A stretch of DNA of 64,000 nt from the NCBI RefSeq assembly GCF_964340395.1, contig NC_135549.1, forward strand, positions 26,632,595 to 26,696,594, in the 5' to 3' direction. This DNA is from Glandiceps talaboti. Its lineage: Eukaryota > Hemichordata > Enteropneusta > Spengelidae. Positions 12,978 through 24,303 of this stretch are shown here, piece by piece. The notes below the pieces were generated by a model, which searched no databases, was not told where the DNA came from, and worked only from the letters and a program-made list of their open reading frames with translations. A program made the position numbers and the translations under genes. How positions within the stretch are numbered: position 1 is the stretch's first letter; each line of letters begins with the position of its first letter.

Positions 12978-13922
12978 CAGCAAACAGAAATCTGAGATGT
13001 TCTTTTTTAGCATCTAAGAACTTGAGACTTGGTCTACAAGCTCGAAGTGTAAAATGAAAGCTAAAGGAATATTCTCGACGTGGTTTAATGACATCCATGT
13101 GTAAGCAGTTGGAGAAAGCAGCTGAAAGTGGTCTTCTTGATGATAAGGCTGTCCTGCTTGACTTTCTGTGTACAGTGTCTAATAATAGACTAGCAACGTT
13201 CATTGCTGCAAATCTATGGCCCAGAAGTTCATTCAATATATAGGTGGCGACGTCAACATTGCGTTGACCTGAAGATGGGAATCACAGCTCATAATATGGA
13301 AATAGTCAAACATATATATGAGCCAAGTATTGCAGGTAAGAATATAAAAGTACCAGTGATGGCAGCAGAAGATGAAACTGCTATTATTGGCCAGGTGAGG
13401 TATCAACAAAGTAACGACTGTCTGCTTGGATTTTGTGGTTTGAAAGGGGACAACCACAAGTGTCTGGATAATTTCATCATAGAAGTTGGGTATGGTGAAC
13501 AGGGCTACACCAATATAACTGAAGATTTCAGAAACTGTAAAATTTGCACATATTGAAGAGCCATCATTCTGAATCCTTTCTATCCAGCACTACCCAAGAT
13601 CACAATACTTGTCATGCCTACATGTAATCGCTTTGATACAAAATTTGTTTCCCATCAATGGCAGTCCATCCAACGCTTGTATACTGAAGTAGTCGAAGAT
13701 ACTGTTGATCCACCGATCGGACACTCTTCAGATGGTGATGCAAGGACAAGGTGCAGGAAGATTATGCTACAATTGATGAAGTCCTCTGAAGATGGGCGAT
13801 TCCGACCAATACCACACGAGATGGGTTTCGTCTTCTCATGTCGGAAGGAAACCAAACAAGATGGCCATTATGTAATCAGAGAAATTGCAGACCAGGATTA
13901 CATCCACAATCATAAACAATAA
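12978..13922 (+). pseudogene. Central part of an unrecognised high-copy gene family
   Basis: A frame reading LRLGLQARSVK, a stop, then LKEYSRRGLMTSMCKQLEKA and SGLLDDKAVLLDFLCTVSNN is followed after a frame change by IYRWRRQHCVDLKMGI, NMEIVKHIYEP, VMAAEDETAIIGQVRYQQS, LLGFCGLKGDNHKCLDNF, a single in-frame TGA at 13554, then RAIILNPFYPALPKI, VMPTCNRFD, QWQSIQRLYTEVVEDTV and IPHEMGFVFSCRKE. I recall this block as conserved in uncharacterised multi-copy proteins of marine invertebrates. No catalytic site can be assigned, although the conserved acidic residues (MAAEDET, DNF, SSDGD) would fit a nuclease-like fold. At least two stops and one frameshift make this copy non-functional. Confidence 0.6.
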
Positions 13923-14970
13923 TATAGCTGGTGTATTCTGTAGCAAGGAATCTCACTATAGGCACTTACCTTGTACATGCAAACCGTCTGCAGCTAGCAT
14001 TTCAGAGATGTCGACATATAAAACCATAGCTAAACTAATCAAGAGGTAGTGTTTACAATGATTGATGTAGCCATGATATGTGTCACCTTCAACAACCATC
14101 CAACTTATGTGTTGTTCATGTAATGACAGGGATTTCCTCAAATTTGTTGATATGTACCAACAATTATGTCATCAGATCTTTTAAATATTATATCTAAATA
14201 CCAGGATTGAGTAATGAATGAGTGTGTTTCACTTCGTAGGCAATTCAATAATCATCATATGTGACACATTTTACTACAACTACAAGACTGGTCTATATAT
14301 AGAGTAATTGAATAACTGTCCTCCTTCATGCAGATCACAAAAAACAAAACAAATCAACTAAAGAAGGACTGTGGCCTGTATGTTATGCAACATGGTGTAT
14401 CTTAAGATAGTTTAATGGCTGGTCCAATACAAGGATTCAGTGCTGCACCAAACACTATAACTCTAAATAGATCTAACACAGCCAGCGATAAAACTCCACT
14501 TGTTTCTTCTCTACTATTAAGTTCAATGTATGTTTCATTCATTTGTAGGCAGAGAGAAATTATACAAATATACTTTCATTTTGTTATCACTATAACAGAA
14601 TGATTTTAGCTTAACTTTAGCAAATCACGTGCGGATAAGTTATTCTTCATCACATACTACACAATAAGCTATACTGCAATGAGATGTTCAGCCTCACATT
14701 TGTGATGGGTGGTGCAAATAAATGTGATCTCTAAAATCAACAGACAAACCAATTACAAAAATAAAGTAATTGTTACTATAGCCGTGATTCCGTGTGAATT
14801 TCGCTAATTCTCCTGAAAGGGATAAAGTTATTCTAGACCATAACAGAATCCAATGACATGAGTAACAGTACTAATGTGAAAGATTATTGTCAAAGTTGCA
14901 CTTTTCATTGGACTTATTTATAGTTGTGATAAACTCCTTTTTGATGCCAAAATCATTATCTTTCTTTACA
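13923..14970. other. Region without confident gene
   Basis: Probably intronic or decayed parts of the same gene family. A short frame near 14340-14400 reads TKNKTNQLKKDCGLYVMQHG and could be a remnant exon. Otherwise nothing is recognisable. Confidence 0.4.
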
Positions 14971-15319
14971 GGAGATACATCTAGTGATTCATCTACTGAT
15001 GATTCATCTATCTGATGATTTCACTAACATTCAACAAATAATACAGGCATCAAATTTAATCACATTCAAGGTTTCCAAAATGGCTTCCTCACTAGTAGAT
15101 GTTCATCCACAAATCATTACAATAAAAAGAGAGACTCCACAGTACACAGAACAGTGCCTGTTGAAACAGCAGAGTCGTGGAGTGGCATTTTCCTTAAAAT
15201 GTGGAATAATATATCAGGTAACTACTGTCTTACAGCAAAGTAACAATGACATAGGTACACGTACCCTTATTAAGGCACAGCTTTTCACATGCGTTACTGA
15301 TCCAAAAAAGGTTTTCATG
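14971..15319 (+). pseudogene. Possible exon of the same unrecognised family
   Basis: After a TTTACAG acceptor the sequence reads DTSSDSSTDDSS, then in a shifted frame SDDFTNIQQI, FKVSKMASSLVDVHPQIITI and NNDIGTRTLIKAQLF, and ends before a GTGAGT donor. The acidic/Ser stretch followed by a hydrophobic alternating segment looks like real coding sequence with one frameshift, but no family can be named. It lies between the 12.3-13.9 kb block and the 15.7-16.1 kb block on the same strand. Confidence 0.35.
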
Positions 15320-15740
15320 TGAGTATCTGTAAATACCACTATCCTGCACTTTTGGCTTGTAAGATTTGTAAGTGCTATGACAAGATTATTGCCATTATGT
15401 GTTGGATACTACAATATGTGTCAGCAGGAATTTAAACCTTGAACACTCTAGTATACTTTAATTTCACTGTATTTTTATGTTGGACTCATTGATATTGCGT
15501 GCAACAATGACAATTAAATCCGCTTCTATAAACCTCAGATATACCTATTGTGACATTTCAGGTGCCCACTATGCATTTCTTTTCTGAAAAAACAACAACA
15601 TAACTTTTGGCATTGAGCCTTTGTCACAATGTATAATGATTATTCAGATTGTATTAGTTGTTATCCAGTTTGTTCATAATTCATATCACAAATGATTCTA
15701 TTAAGTGTACATCATATTTGATCTTGTCTTTGAGGGTCTA

Positions 15741-16110
15741 CCAACAGGATGACAATTCAGAAAGAAGCACACTTCAAACAACATATCTTATCGATGAATT
15801 TCAACAAGACTTACATTCCATGGAAGACTACCAGAAAGCGTATGATCACATCTTTAATACATCGCAAGACTTCCTTTCATATGCTGAACAGTTTGTAATT
15901 CCTACCCCTGGTGATTGGCCAACATTTTATTTTGTAAAGAAACTTATTGCCCAAGACAAACTTACTGATAACATTTTACCAATACAGGGGGACCTTTCCA
16001 CGTTTCCCTTAATCTTCATGACGACCATGTTAAACTTTATCATTTTTTTACAGTGACTTATATTCCTTTGCTTTTGGGGGAAAGCTCTCATGTAACCCTA
16101 AACCATTGAA
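15741..16110 (+). pseudogene. C-terminal portion of the unrecognised family
   Basis: The frame reads QQDDNSERSTLQTTYLIDEF, then HSMEDYQKAYDHIFN, AEQFVIPTPGDWPTFYFVKK and DNILPIQGD. After a one-base frame change it continues PFHVSLNLHDDHVKLYHFF. The segment PGDWP...LPIQG..HVSLN...... is coherent protein sequence crossing the frameshift, so this is a decayed exon. Together with the blocks at 12.3-15.3 kb it may represent one gene copy. The role is unknown. Confidence 0.45.
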
Positions 16111-16242
16111 CAGGTAGGCAGATTGTGCGTGATTCAATCCTTCAACATTTTCTCAATTCTCGCTACCTGCAATAAGTGCGCCACCTTACGTCAGGTGAGA
16201 GAAATGCGCCACTTCCGCTATTTTTGTCGACATAATTTAAAT

Positions 16243-16807
16243 ATGGCGGACAGAAGGCAGACGACAAATCGAGACAGTTTTAGTTTGATGAGAGTCGCTG
16301 ACTTGAAGAAGTATCTTGTGGCGAGAGGTATCAGTGCTGGTAGAAAGAACCGTAAGGAGCTTATAGAAATTGCTAGAAAGGCAGAGGGACAATACCGAGT
16401 TTTAGAGAAATGTGACCATGAAGAATCTTAGTGGAAACGACGACAAGTTGTAAGAGATGGTGGGCAGAGAGTTGATTTGTATGGATGGAAAATCACATGG
16501 GAGAGAGACTTGAACAACGCCCCTATACTTGGACTTGGTGATGTTTTTGCATATATTATATCACATCGCAAGTGGCCTCCACAAAGAATCCGAAATTACA
16601 AATCTGATGATGGACATGGTATGTTCAAAGACGGTCATGTTGAGACTGTAAGTGTTGGTATAATCAATGGCCATTCCGGTCACGTCTACATTAAAGGGTC
16701 ATTGAAACCAGAACAGCGACAGACAGCACAGCGATACAGTACATGGATCCTAGTTTCAGAGAATGGGGACATTGTGTCTGCAGGGTGTGAATGTGTTGCA
16801 GCTGGCG
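16243..16807 (+). pseudogene. SAP-SWIM gene copy B, exon 1 (one in-frame TAG)
   Basis: The likely start is ATG 16243 (MADRRQTTNRD). Residues 15-50 form a SAP motif: FSLMRVADLKKYLVARGIS followed by RKNRKELIEIAR. An in-frame TAG at 16429 interrupts, then the same frame continues WKRRQVVRDGGQRVDLYGWK, LNNAPILGLGDVFAYI, MFKDGHVETVSVGIINGHSG and VSAGCECVAAG, the first half of a SWIM finger. A GTGAGT donor follows, but one extra base relative to copy D puts the junction out of phase with exon 2. SAP plus SWIM suggests a DNA-binding accessory protein. This copy is not translatable as it stands. Confidence 0.8.
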
Positions 16808-18191
16808 TGAGTATTGTATTTTCTTTTTATAAAATTGGAAGTATGTTTCACAATACACGTATGATGTACATGCATTGACGTTTAGTGTTCTGTTGTTGTT
16901 GTTGTTGTTGTTGTTGTTGTCTTTCTTCTACACTGTACATTATTTTACCCACAACTCTCTCTCGTTTGTACTGTTGGAAATCATCTCCTGTAGTCAGAAA
17001 AATCTCACCTGTGTAAAGGGTTTTGTAAGAATATTTTGGCTATTTGCAAAACGTAGAATTGACACTGATGAGTTTCTCAAGATACATATTTTTATTGATT
17101 CTGGTATCAATGTTTTATTGTAGAAGGGGTAGTGATTTTAGAAATTTTTCAACAGATTTTCTTGAAAAGCATGCAAAATATTTGTTACAAAACTAAGGAA
17201 AATATATGCACCTGTTATGACTTTGCCAAAGATATAGATCTATTTGAATTCAGAATAGGTGTAAGTTATAACAAAAGAAATTTTTATACTAAAACTCGCC
17301 ATACACACTGTCTACCCAAATTCCGTGGTACTTTGATATTGAATGTGTTTAATTCAGAGTGCATGTTTTTGTTAAGCTGTCAGTACTAGTGTAAAGCCAT
17401 GCATATAGGAGGGCCAGTAACTGGTGAAGCTCACATGCCATTCAATAAATATGCAAGTTTAAACAGAACAACCAGAACTTTATGTGTACTCCGATATACT
17501 AACTACTAGAAAGTACAATGAAAAATTTCAGGCTGGAACAAACTACAATAAAATGGAGAGGTCAATGTCAATAACGTCACAGTCAGTTCATTTTTATACA
17601 AAATTTAGGACTTTATTTTTTATTCCTAAGTGTACTTTTGTTACATTTTGAATTATTATCATATAAATTAAACGTAATAACTATTCTTAAAATGTTGATA
17701 ACTGTGGGTTAATGAAGGGTGTTATAAAATAAAGAACTTCCAAACATACCAATCAGAGAGTTGTGGATAAGACAGTACAGTGTCTGTACATTGTGCTCAT
17801 CAATATCAGATTTTTTTTTACTGAAGTAAGAATGTTTTTGTCATGCTATTGATGAATTCACCCATACATGAGTTTAGTTGTTGGTCCTTCAAAAACGTCG
17901 CCATACATGTACATCATCATGTGATATGCTGTACATCTGTTTAATAGTACTTTGTGAGAGACTCGTGTAATTCTGACATTAGTTGAAACCTTTCGTTACT
18001 GAAATTAGTCTAGATGTTATTAGTTGTTTGTTTTGTTTGCATTAACCACCATCACTCTAGAGTGACTGTGCATTAACATAACATTTCTCGGTTTTACTAA
18101 AATATCATTTTCGGTATAAAGGTTGGCAGTGTACAGGTTTTACAATAAGTTTTCCAATTTCAATGTTTCCTTTATTTCTCATAATTTTCAG
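16808..18191. other. Intron of copy B with (TGT)n repeat
   Basis: This stretch lies between the exon-1 donor and the TTTTCAG acceptor at 18191. It contains a (TGT)n run at about 16887-16922 and no other recognisable element. An open frame near 17132-17389 shows no domain. Confidence 0.5.
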
Positions 18192-18461
18192 GGATGATGG
18201 CTCATGTAAACATGTAGTTTCTTTACTGTTTGCACTAGCCGATTTCAACCAACGCAAGACAGATATACAGCTGTTGGGACTGACAGTCGATGCGAGTGGT
18301 CTAGGGCCAGAAAAGAATCACATCCCCTTCCTGTAGAGAAACTTGACTTTCGGCAGGATAAATCACAACCACAGATTCCAGGTCCAACTCGAGACAACTA
18401 TACTCCTTTGAAATCTCTTGATAACAGTGATATACTGAGAGTTCATCAGAAAATACAGCAG
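18192..18461 (+). pseudogene. SAP-SWIM gene copy B, exon 2 (SWIM second half)
   Basis: The exon begins after TTTTCAG and reads DDGSCKHVVSLLFALADFNQ, giving the CxH half of the SWIM finger. A one-base frameshift follows and the other frame continues RCEWSRARKESHPLPVEKLD, FRQDKSQPQIPGPTRDNY and SDILRVHQKIQQ before a GTTTGT donor. RCEW and the basic patch correspond to CKWIAKR in copy D. No YqaJ exon follows within the next 2 kb, so the nuclease domain has been lost or was never part of this copy. Confidence 0.75.
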
Positions 18462-18975
18462 GTTTGTATTCATTTTCTCAGTTTCTAAGTTTCATTTGAT
18501 TGCCTGTCTTACTATTTTAAAAACAGTGATCACGATTGTGTATAGCAACCAAATGACAAATTTAATTTAATAGATATATTGGAAAGTGAATGTTTCATAT
18601 ACTCAGTTAGGCACAGAAATAAGAGTTAATGGTGATTTGTCTAAGAAAACTTGTTATTTTAAGTGTGTACTGATGGAAGAGATGAGCTCAAAGGAAGTCC
18701 TTGTTTATAAAACACTCACATTTACACTCCATAATACTCCATACGTGTTGAGTCAATTTGATAGTATGCCAGTTAGTAATTGATTCTCATCAATCTGTTG
18801 AATGCTTTAATTTAAAAGAGAATATTCTTTGTTAAAATCATTCCTTGTTTGTTTCTCTCCAGCAGCATTTTTACAAAATATATCATATATCACCATCTTT
18901 GAACATGAAAAGATGGACAATAACAACATAACTTTTATTTTGTCAGATTTTTTACCGGGTTTGTGAGAAGTACAA

Positions 18976-19100
18976 CAAGTACAACATCAACAAAAAGTGA
19001 GATAAGTATCCACTGTCCAATTATTGTACCACCATGGTGGTATACTAATTGGGTACAGTACAGTGGATACTTATCTCACTTTTTGTTGATGTTGTACTTG
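18976..19100. repeat. Near-perfect 125-bp palindrome
   Basis: The outer 41 bases (18976-19016) are exactly the reverse complement of 19060-19100. The inner part is also self-complementary with few mismatches, centred on CCACCATGGTGG at about 19034. It looks like a small foldback (MITE-like) element or a recent inverted duplication. Its right edge abuts the truncated end of SAP-SWIM copy C. Confidence 0.95.
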
Positions 19101-19520
19101 ATTACAGTTGTACATGTAGCCTTTATCAAACATGTTTGACCATAAAAACTGTACCTGGGTTTTAAGAATGGCTGTAACATGATATGGCTGCTGCTCTCTG
19201 TCACTGTTCTGTTTGACCAGAATGTTGTAGATGATGCCTACAATTACAGTTGCAACATGACTGTCTTTTGAAAATACAATGTTCATCATCATCATCATCA
19301 TACTTGTTATTTTGGATTGTCTGCAATGTATACATAAACATCACCAAGCCCAAGTATAGAGAAGTTGTACAAATGTCTCTCTAACTTGATTTTCCATCCA
19401 TACAAATCAACTGTCTGCCCATCAGCTGTTAGGACTTGTCGTTTCTGCCCAAATTCTTCATGACCATATTTCTCTAAAACTGGGTATAATCCCTCTGCCT
19501 TTCTACTAGCAATTTATATA
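19101..19520 (-). pseudogene. SAP-SWIM gene copy C, inverted fragment
   Basis: Read on the minus strand, the sequence gives RKAEGLYPVLEKYGHEEFGQ, KRQVLTADGQTVDLYGWKIK, YNFSILGLGDVYVYI, then in another frame FSKDSHVATVIVGIIYN and SDREQQPYHV. These line up with RKAEGQYRVLEKCDHEES, RQVVRDGGQRVDLYGWKI, ILGLGDVFAYI and FKDGHVETVSVGIING of copy B. The copy is therefore a clear inverted paralogue of B covering the region between SAP and SWIM. It is broken by stops and cut off by the palindrome at 19100 before the SWIM cysteines. Confidence 0.8.
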
Positions 19521-21103
19521 AGCTATTGTACTTCTTTCTACTTACACTGATGCATCTCGTCACATGATACTTTGACGTTCATCAAAGTGAAAGTCTCAGA
19601 AACATTATTCAACTATTTTTTTCCATGTGCACTTTACTATTGTAGTTACCGTTTTTAATAGTGGCTGATTCTCTGTACACATACATACATACATACATAC
19701 ATACATACATACACACACACACATCCAAGTGCACTTTATTATTGTAATTTAACACTGGATTATACTTTGCATGTAATTATTGATTTTGAGTAATTTGACA
19801 TGTGGTAATAAATTTAGATTCACCAACATTTTAACTTCTGATGCTTGAGTATCTTAGTGAGAGGACCAGGGATCGATCCGCTTGACAAAGCGATTCAACA
19901 AATAGAAACCAGGATGGACCCTCCTGGTTTCTACAAACATATCGTTCTTTGGAAAGGCAAGTTATATTTTCCTTATTTTTGAGTATCAAACCGTCATGTA
20001 AAATTGTAACATAGAAAACATGTTGTCAATCTCATGATTTGTCGAGAACAATTTTTGGCTTCAAAGTTTACGATTTGTTCATCCCCATGCTGCACATTGG
20101 CTGGATAATGCAACATTAGTAATAGTTCCCGTATCAACAATTCCCTCAGTAATCTCTGGTAAAATGTCTTTCATTTTAAGTTAAAGTGTGGTTGACAAGT
20201 TTTCGGTCATATTGTAAATTTTTATTGATCAATGTTATCGCCGGCGCCAGTCACTTCCCGCCCGAGTTACGGGTACATAAACTCGACTTTAAAATGAGTG
20301 ACTGACAGTCGCCTGTTTATGGACATGAAAGGATATTTCCAGATTTAATGTTTACATGGTTCGAATATGTATTTCAATGTGAGTGTTCCAACTTCCATCG
20401 TAAAAGTCTAACCGTGGTAACACTTTTAAAGTGTAATTTGTAAGTACTCAGTAGCCAGTTTGCTTTCGGAATTCGAATTTGGAAATGTTTACTACGTTAA
20501 ATTGTCACGAGAAAGTCCAACCATTGATTAATCAATAGTATATTTACTGCAGCCACTAAATTAAAGAAGATGAACTTTGTCATCTCTCTCAATATGTAAA
20601 ATACGAAATTAGTTTGTTGATGCTATGTAATGCTCCATTTTCAACATAATTGACACTCTATTTCCGTGCGAAATTTGAAGGCAGTCTCATGTCAGGAAAC
20701 TCGCCAGTTTTCTGGTTAGAAGATAAATATACTGAATTTTTTTTTATACCACTGAAACAGTGCAGTGTTTATTTCTTCTACCAATATTATCGTATAAGGA
20801 CGCTAGGAATCACGATGTTGAAATGACCTTTCAAATTTCATGGTACGTCGTTGCATTTACGATTTTCTTGTATATATATAGACGCGTGCTAGCTGGGCGA
20901 TTAAGTGACAAACCGCAACAAGAGGTTATCTTTCTTATATATTTTATAATTTTTATGAGTCTTACCAACAAAGATATGACTGAAATAAGGCGTTCCTTGT
21001 TTTAATTTACTAACACAAATTTCACCGTCGCATTAGAAAACTGTCATACACCGTGAGGATGCCGTGTACAACTTTACCCTGGTGTTGACTGCACGATCGT
21101 TTG
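19521..21103. other. Region without identifiable gene; (ACAT)n at about 19680-19712
   Basis: No coding motif was found. A short ACAT array followed by (AC)n lies near 19.68-19.72 kb. The region separates copy C from the left terminal repeat of the 21.1-26.8 kb element. Confidence 0.5.
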
Positions 21104-21140
21104 AATAGACCTTATGCCGGTTCTCCCACAATGCATAGCG
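21104..21140 (+). repeat. Left terminal inverted repeat
   Basis: This begins AATAG and contains CCGGTTCTCCCA at 21117-21128. It pairs with the complement of 26766-26802. It lies about 90 bases before the start codon of the YqaJ gene, so the terminus probably overlaps or adjoins the promoter. Confidence 0.7.
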
Positions 21141-21232
21141 AACTAGGGTTGCGCAGAGGTCAGGGGGATCCCGTATCGATTGTGAACGTCAGACTCATAG
21201 GTGACGGAATGTAAACAATACAAGTTGTTACA

Positions 21233-24200
21233 ATGGCGGGCATTGAAATGTCGTCTGCGGCAAAGTTGAAACTTCCTTCCACCTTCAAAGATTTAAAAGT
21301 ATTGAAGTTGAAAGCACTTCGTGATTTATGTAAAGTGAAAGAAATTGATTTTTCGGGGACGAAATATGATTTAATTGGAAGGCTGTGTACTGCTTTCGGA
21401 TTTTCGACCAGCGGCACAGATTTTGAAAACCCTATCATCAAGAGAGAGTGTTTACATGGGATTGCTAGACTGAGCGAAGCTGTTGTCAAAGAATACCGTA
21501 GTCTTACAAAGTTCGACCACATACGGACAGGTTGGACTACAGATATCAGAAGAATTCCAGAAATGACGTTGGAGAACGTCAAGTTCTATCTAATCTCATC
21601 GAATGACAGAACATTTGACAGGGAGGCTATGCGTGCTTACAAGGCATTGAAGGCGTATAAATTGTGGGATGCCGGTCACGTACACAGTATTGAAATCAAT
21701 GTCAAATATAGTCAAACTTTCTGTATAGTCAAAGCAAGTGTTAATGCCTCGCAAAGAAGTGGTGTAGCATACAAAACGTACATCGTTTTAACCAAAACAG
21801 GGGAACCGGTCGGTGGTTCATGTCAATGTGTTGCTGGGTAAGTAATTTTCAAAGTCAAAATGTTGTAGCATATTAGGAAGTACATGCATCACCCACAGTT
21901 ACGGTTGTAGGAAGTGGGGGAAGTCCTTTCCTTACATTTGTGTTGAATATTTTCTCAGGGGATTTTCTCTCAGAGTATGAAAAGACTCAGGAATTTGTAT
22001 TAAAGGATTTATATTTATATAATAACAAGTGTTAATATGTTGCAAATGTTTGTTTTTTCAACCTTTTTGCAAGGAACATCAAGAGTTTACATGCATGTAA
22101 ATCAATGTTAGTTTTCTATTATACATGATAACAATATACTATTTCATTGGCGCTAGACTCTACATGGGCATATACAAACATGTGAATTTTTTTTATATGA
22201 AAGTGTTTAAAACTGATTTTATTTTTTTTCAAATTCTTTTGGCTTTGCAGTCTAGGTGAAGCTTGCAGTCACTTTGCAGCAATACTGTTTGCCCTTGAAG
22301 ATTTTGTAGCACAAGGTTATCGAAATTTGGTAGAGGGACCTGCTTGTACAGAGGTTCTTTGCAAGTGGATTGCCAAAAGAAGTTAGTTTTAAAACAGAAA
22401 ACTACCCAAATATGTCAATATTGTAGCATGCAATATCAGACAATTTTTTAAAATAATAACAATTTATTAATATATTTCATATTTTCTGACTCAATAAATT
22501 TTTAATGTTTGTTTGATATTGTCATCAATACCAATTTATTTCTTGGGAATGAGTGTTGATATTTTTATCCACGCCAGTTCTATTCCTTGGGAATTAGTCT
22601 TTTATTTTAGGGTAACAAATTATTTTTCATTTAAATTTTAGAGTGAATTTTATTAGGCCTAAGAAAAGTAATTGTTTAGTTCCGGTTACTTGATCCCACC
22701 TAGTTTTTCACGCTGACCCTAAACATTTTTTTTACATATTCGAGACAAAATGAATGAAATCGAAATTTGTAAAGTCTCGCAAGAAATAGTAAATGCAGAA
22801 ACTTACAGCAATTTAAAAAGATAAAATATAACTTCTAATCTGTAATGGTTGTACATCTGATGAGAAGAAACCAATAATGCAGAGACCCTGATAACAATTA
22901 TAGATATCCATTATGATTCAGTCTGCTAACACTAACACTAACAGTAACTTTTTGTTTCACATGATAGATTCCAGAGTTACTCCTAAACCCATGTCAGAGA
23001 TACCAATTTATAAACCAGAGCATGGTAAAGAGAAAAGAGACTGGGGAGGAGAAGCTAGTGGTCATGATGGGAGGTCTCCATGCCAGCAGAAGGTGGACTA
23101 CTATAAACTATTACATCTGAGGAACAGACTCCTAAACAATGATGTCAAAGTGCCAGCCTGCAATAGCCTTGCTTTACACAGATATAGGCCACAATCTGTC
23201 ACTCAGGAAATGTGTACAATTTTGTCTCAAGTTAATCAGATACAGACATCTCAAGACAATTTCATTGTTGATCTTACATTTGATGACACTTTGGGGGCAG
23301 AGATAACAATTGAAGATACAAATGACATTATAGACATGGATCAACCAACAAATCAGACCCATGCTCTCACAAATACCAGCCAAAATAAAAGTACAAGTAC
23401 AATATTGTTGTCATGTGAAAGAGATGAAAATATCAGTGATGAGTGTAATCTCCATAGTGATGATATGAAATATACATTTGTAACATTTAAAAATAGTATG
23501 GGAATCACAGTAGCTGATATTGATAAAGTAGAAAAAAATACAAGGGGACAGTCACAAAATAAACATTGGTATGCTTATCGGGTTGGTAGGATTTCTTCAT
23601 CACACTTTGGTAAAATATATAAGCGACAGTATTCAACACCACCAGACTGCCTTGTAAGGGAAATAATGCAATATGATAGGAAACCAATGCCAGCACAGTG
23701 CGGGCGAGGTTTAGGTCTTGAAGACACAGCTAGGGATGCATATGTAAAATACATGAATAGGAATGGCCATGATGGGTTGAAAGTTTGTCAAAAAGGGTTT
23801 GTGATTGACATTGTTAGACCTCATCAAGGTTGTAGCATTGATGGCGATGTAGATGATCCCAGTGTTGATATCACTAAAGGTTTAGTTGAAATCAAATGCC
23901 CTGAAAATAATGGATTGTCAGTAAAGGAACTCATAAGAACCAAGAACAGTCAGTTTTATCTGTTTCTTGATGAAAATGAAAATCCAAAGTTTAACAAAAA
24001 GCATCATTACTATTATCAAATGTTAGGTCAGATGGGAATAATGAACAGGTTGTGGTGTGACTTCTGTGTATTTATAATTCTAGACCCTGAATGTGGTGAA
24101 CAAGGGTATTATGTATATGTGGAGAGAATTGAATTTAACCAAGGCTTGTATGATACATTATGTAAAAAGTCTGAGACATTTTTCCTGGAAGGTATTGTCC

Positions 24201-24274
24201 CAGAACTATTCACTGGACGTGTGCAAAGGCATGTCAAGTTGTATCCTCACGATGTTAGGTATATATATAAGTAG
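21233..24274 (+). CDS. SAP-SWIM-YqaJ nuclease gene (copy D), three exons, intact
   Basis: The model is exons 21233-21837, 22251-22381 and 22968-24274, giving 680 residues with no internal stop. Donors are GTAAGT and GTTAGT, and acceptors TTTGCAG and CATGATAG. Both junctions are in phase. Residues about 18-52 form a SAP motif (KDLKVLKLKALRDLCKVKE). C197-Q-C199 and C207-S-H209 form a SWIM zinc finger split by intron 1. Residues about 440-620 are a YqaJ (lambda-exonuclease/PD-(D/E)XK) domain: RVGRISSSHFGKI, GRGLGLEDTARDAY (Glu497), CSIDGDVDD (Asp537), LVEIKCP (Glu553-x-Lys555) and YYYQMLGQMG (Gln596). All expected catalytic positions are present. SAP and SWIM should bind DNA, with YqaJ acting as an exonuclease. 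It lies within the TIR-bounded element and converges on the transposase remnant. Start chosen: the first ATG before SAP. Confidence 0.88.
22652..22756 (+). repeat. Dispersed repeat copy (MITE/SINE-like)
   Basis: This lies in intron 2 of the YqaJ gene. It shares with 59666-59768 the order AGGCC, AATTGTTT(A/G)GTTCCG, CCCACCTAGTT, TTCAC, ATAAAC or CTAAAC, TTTTTTTAC, TATTCGA. The two copies are in the same orientation. No ends or TSDs were recognised. Confidence 0.7.
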
Positions 24275-24303
24275 ACCTGGATATTGTAAGGTGTCTACAC
24301 TGA

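Noticed and set aside
22913-22967. Start codon ATG 22913 for a stand-alone YqaJ protein
   Set aside because: It lies in a branch-point/polypyrimidine context. The splice model at 22968 joins in phase to a SWIM exon and matches the SAP-SWIM domain order of the paralogues.
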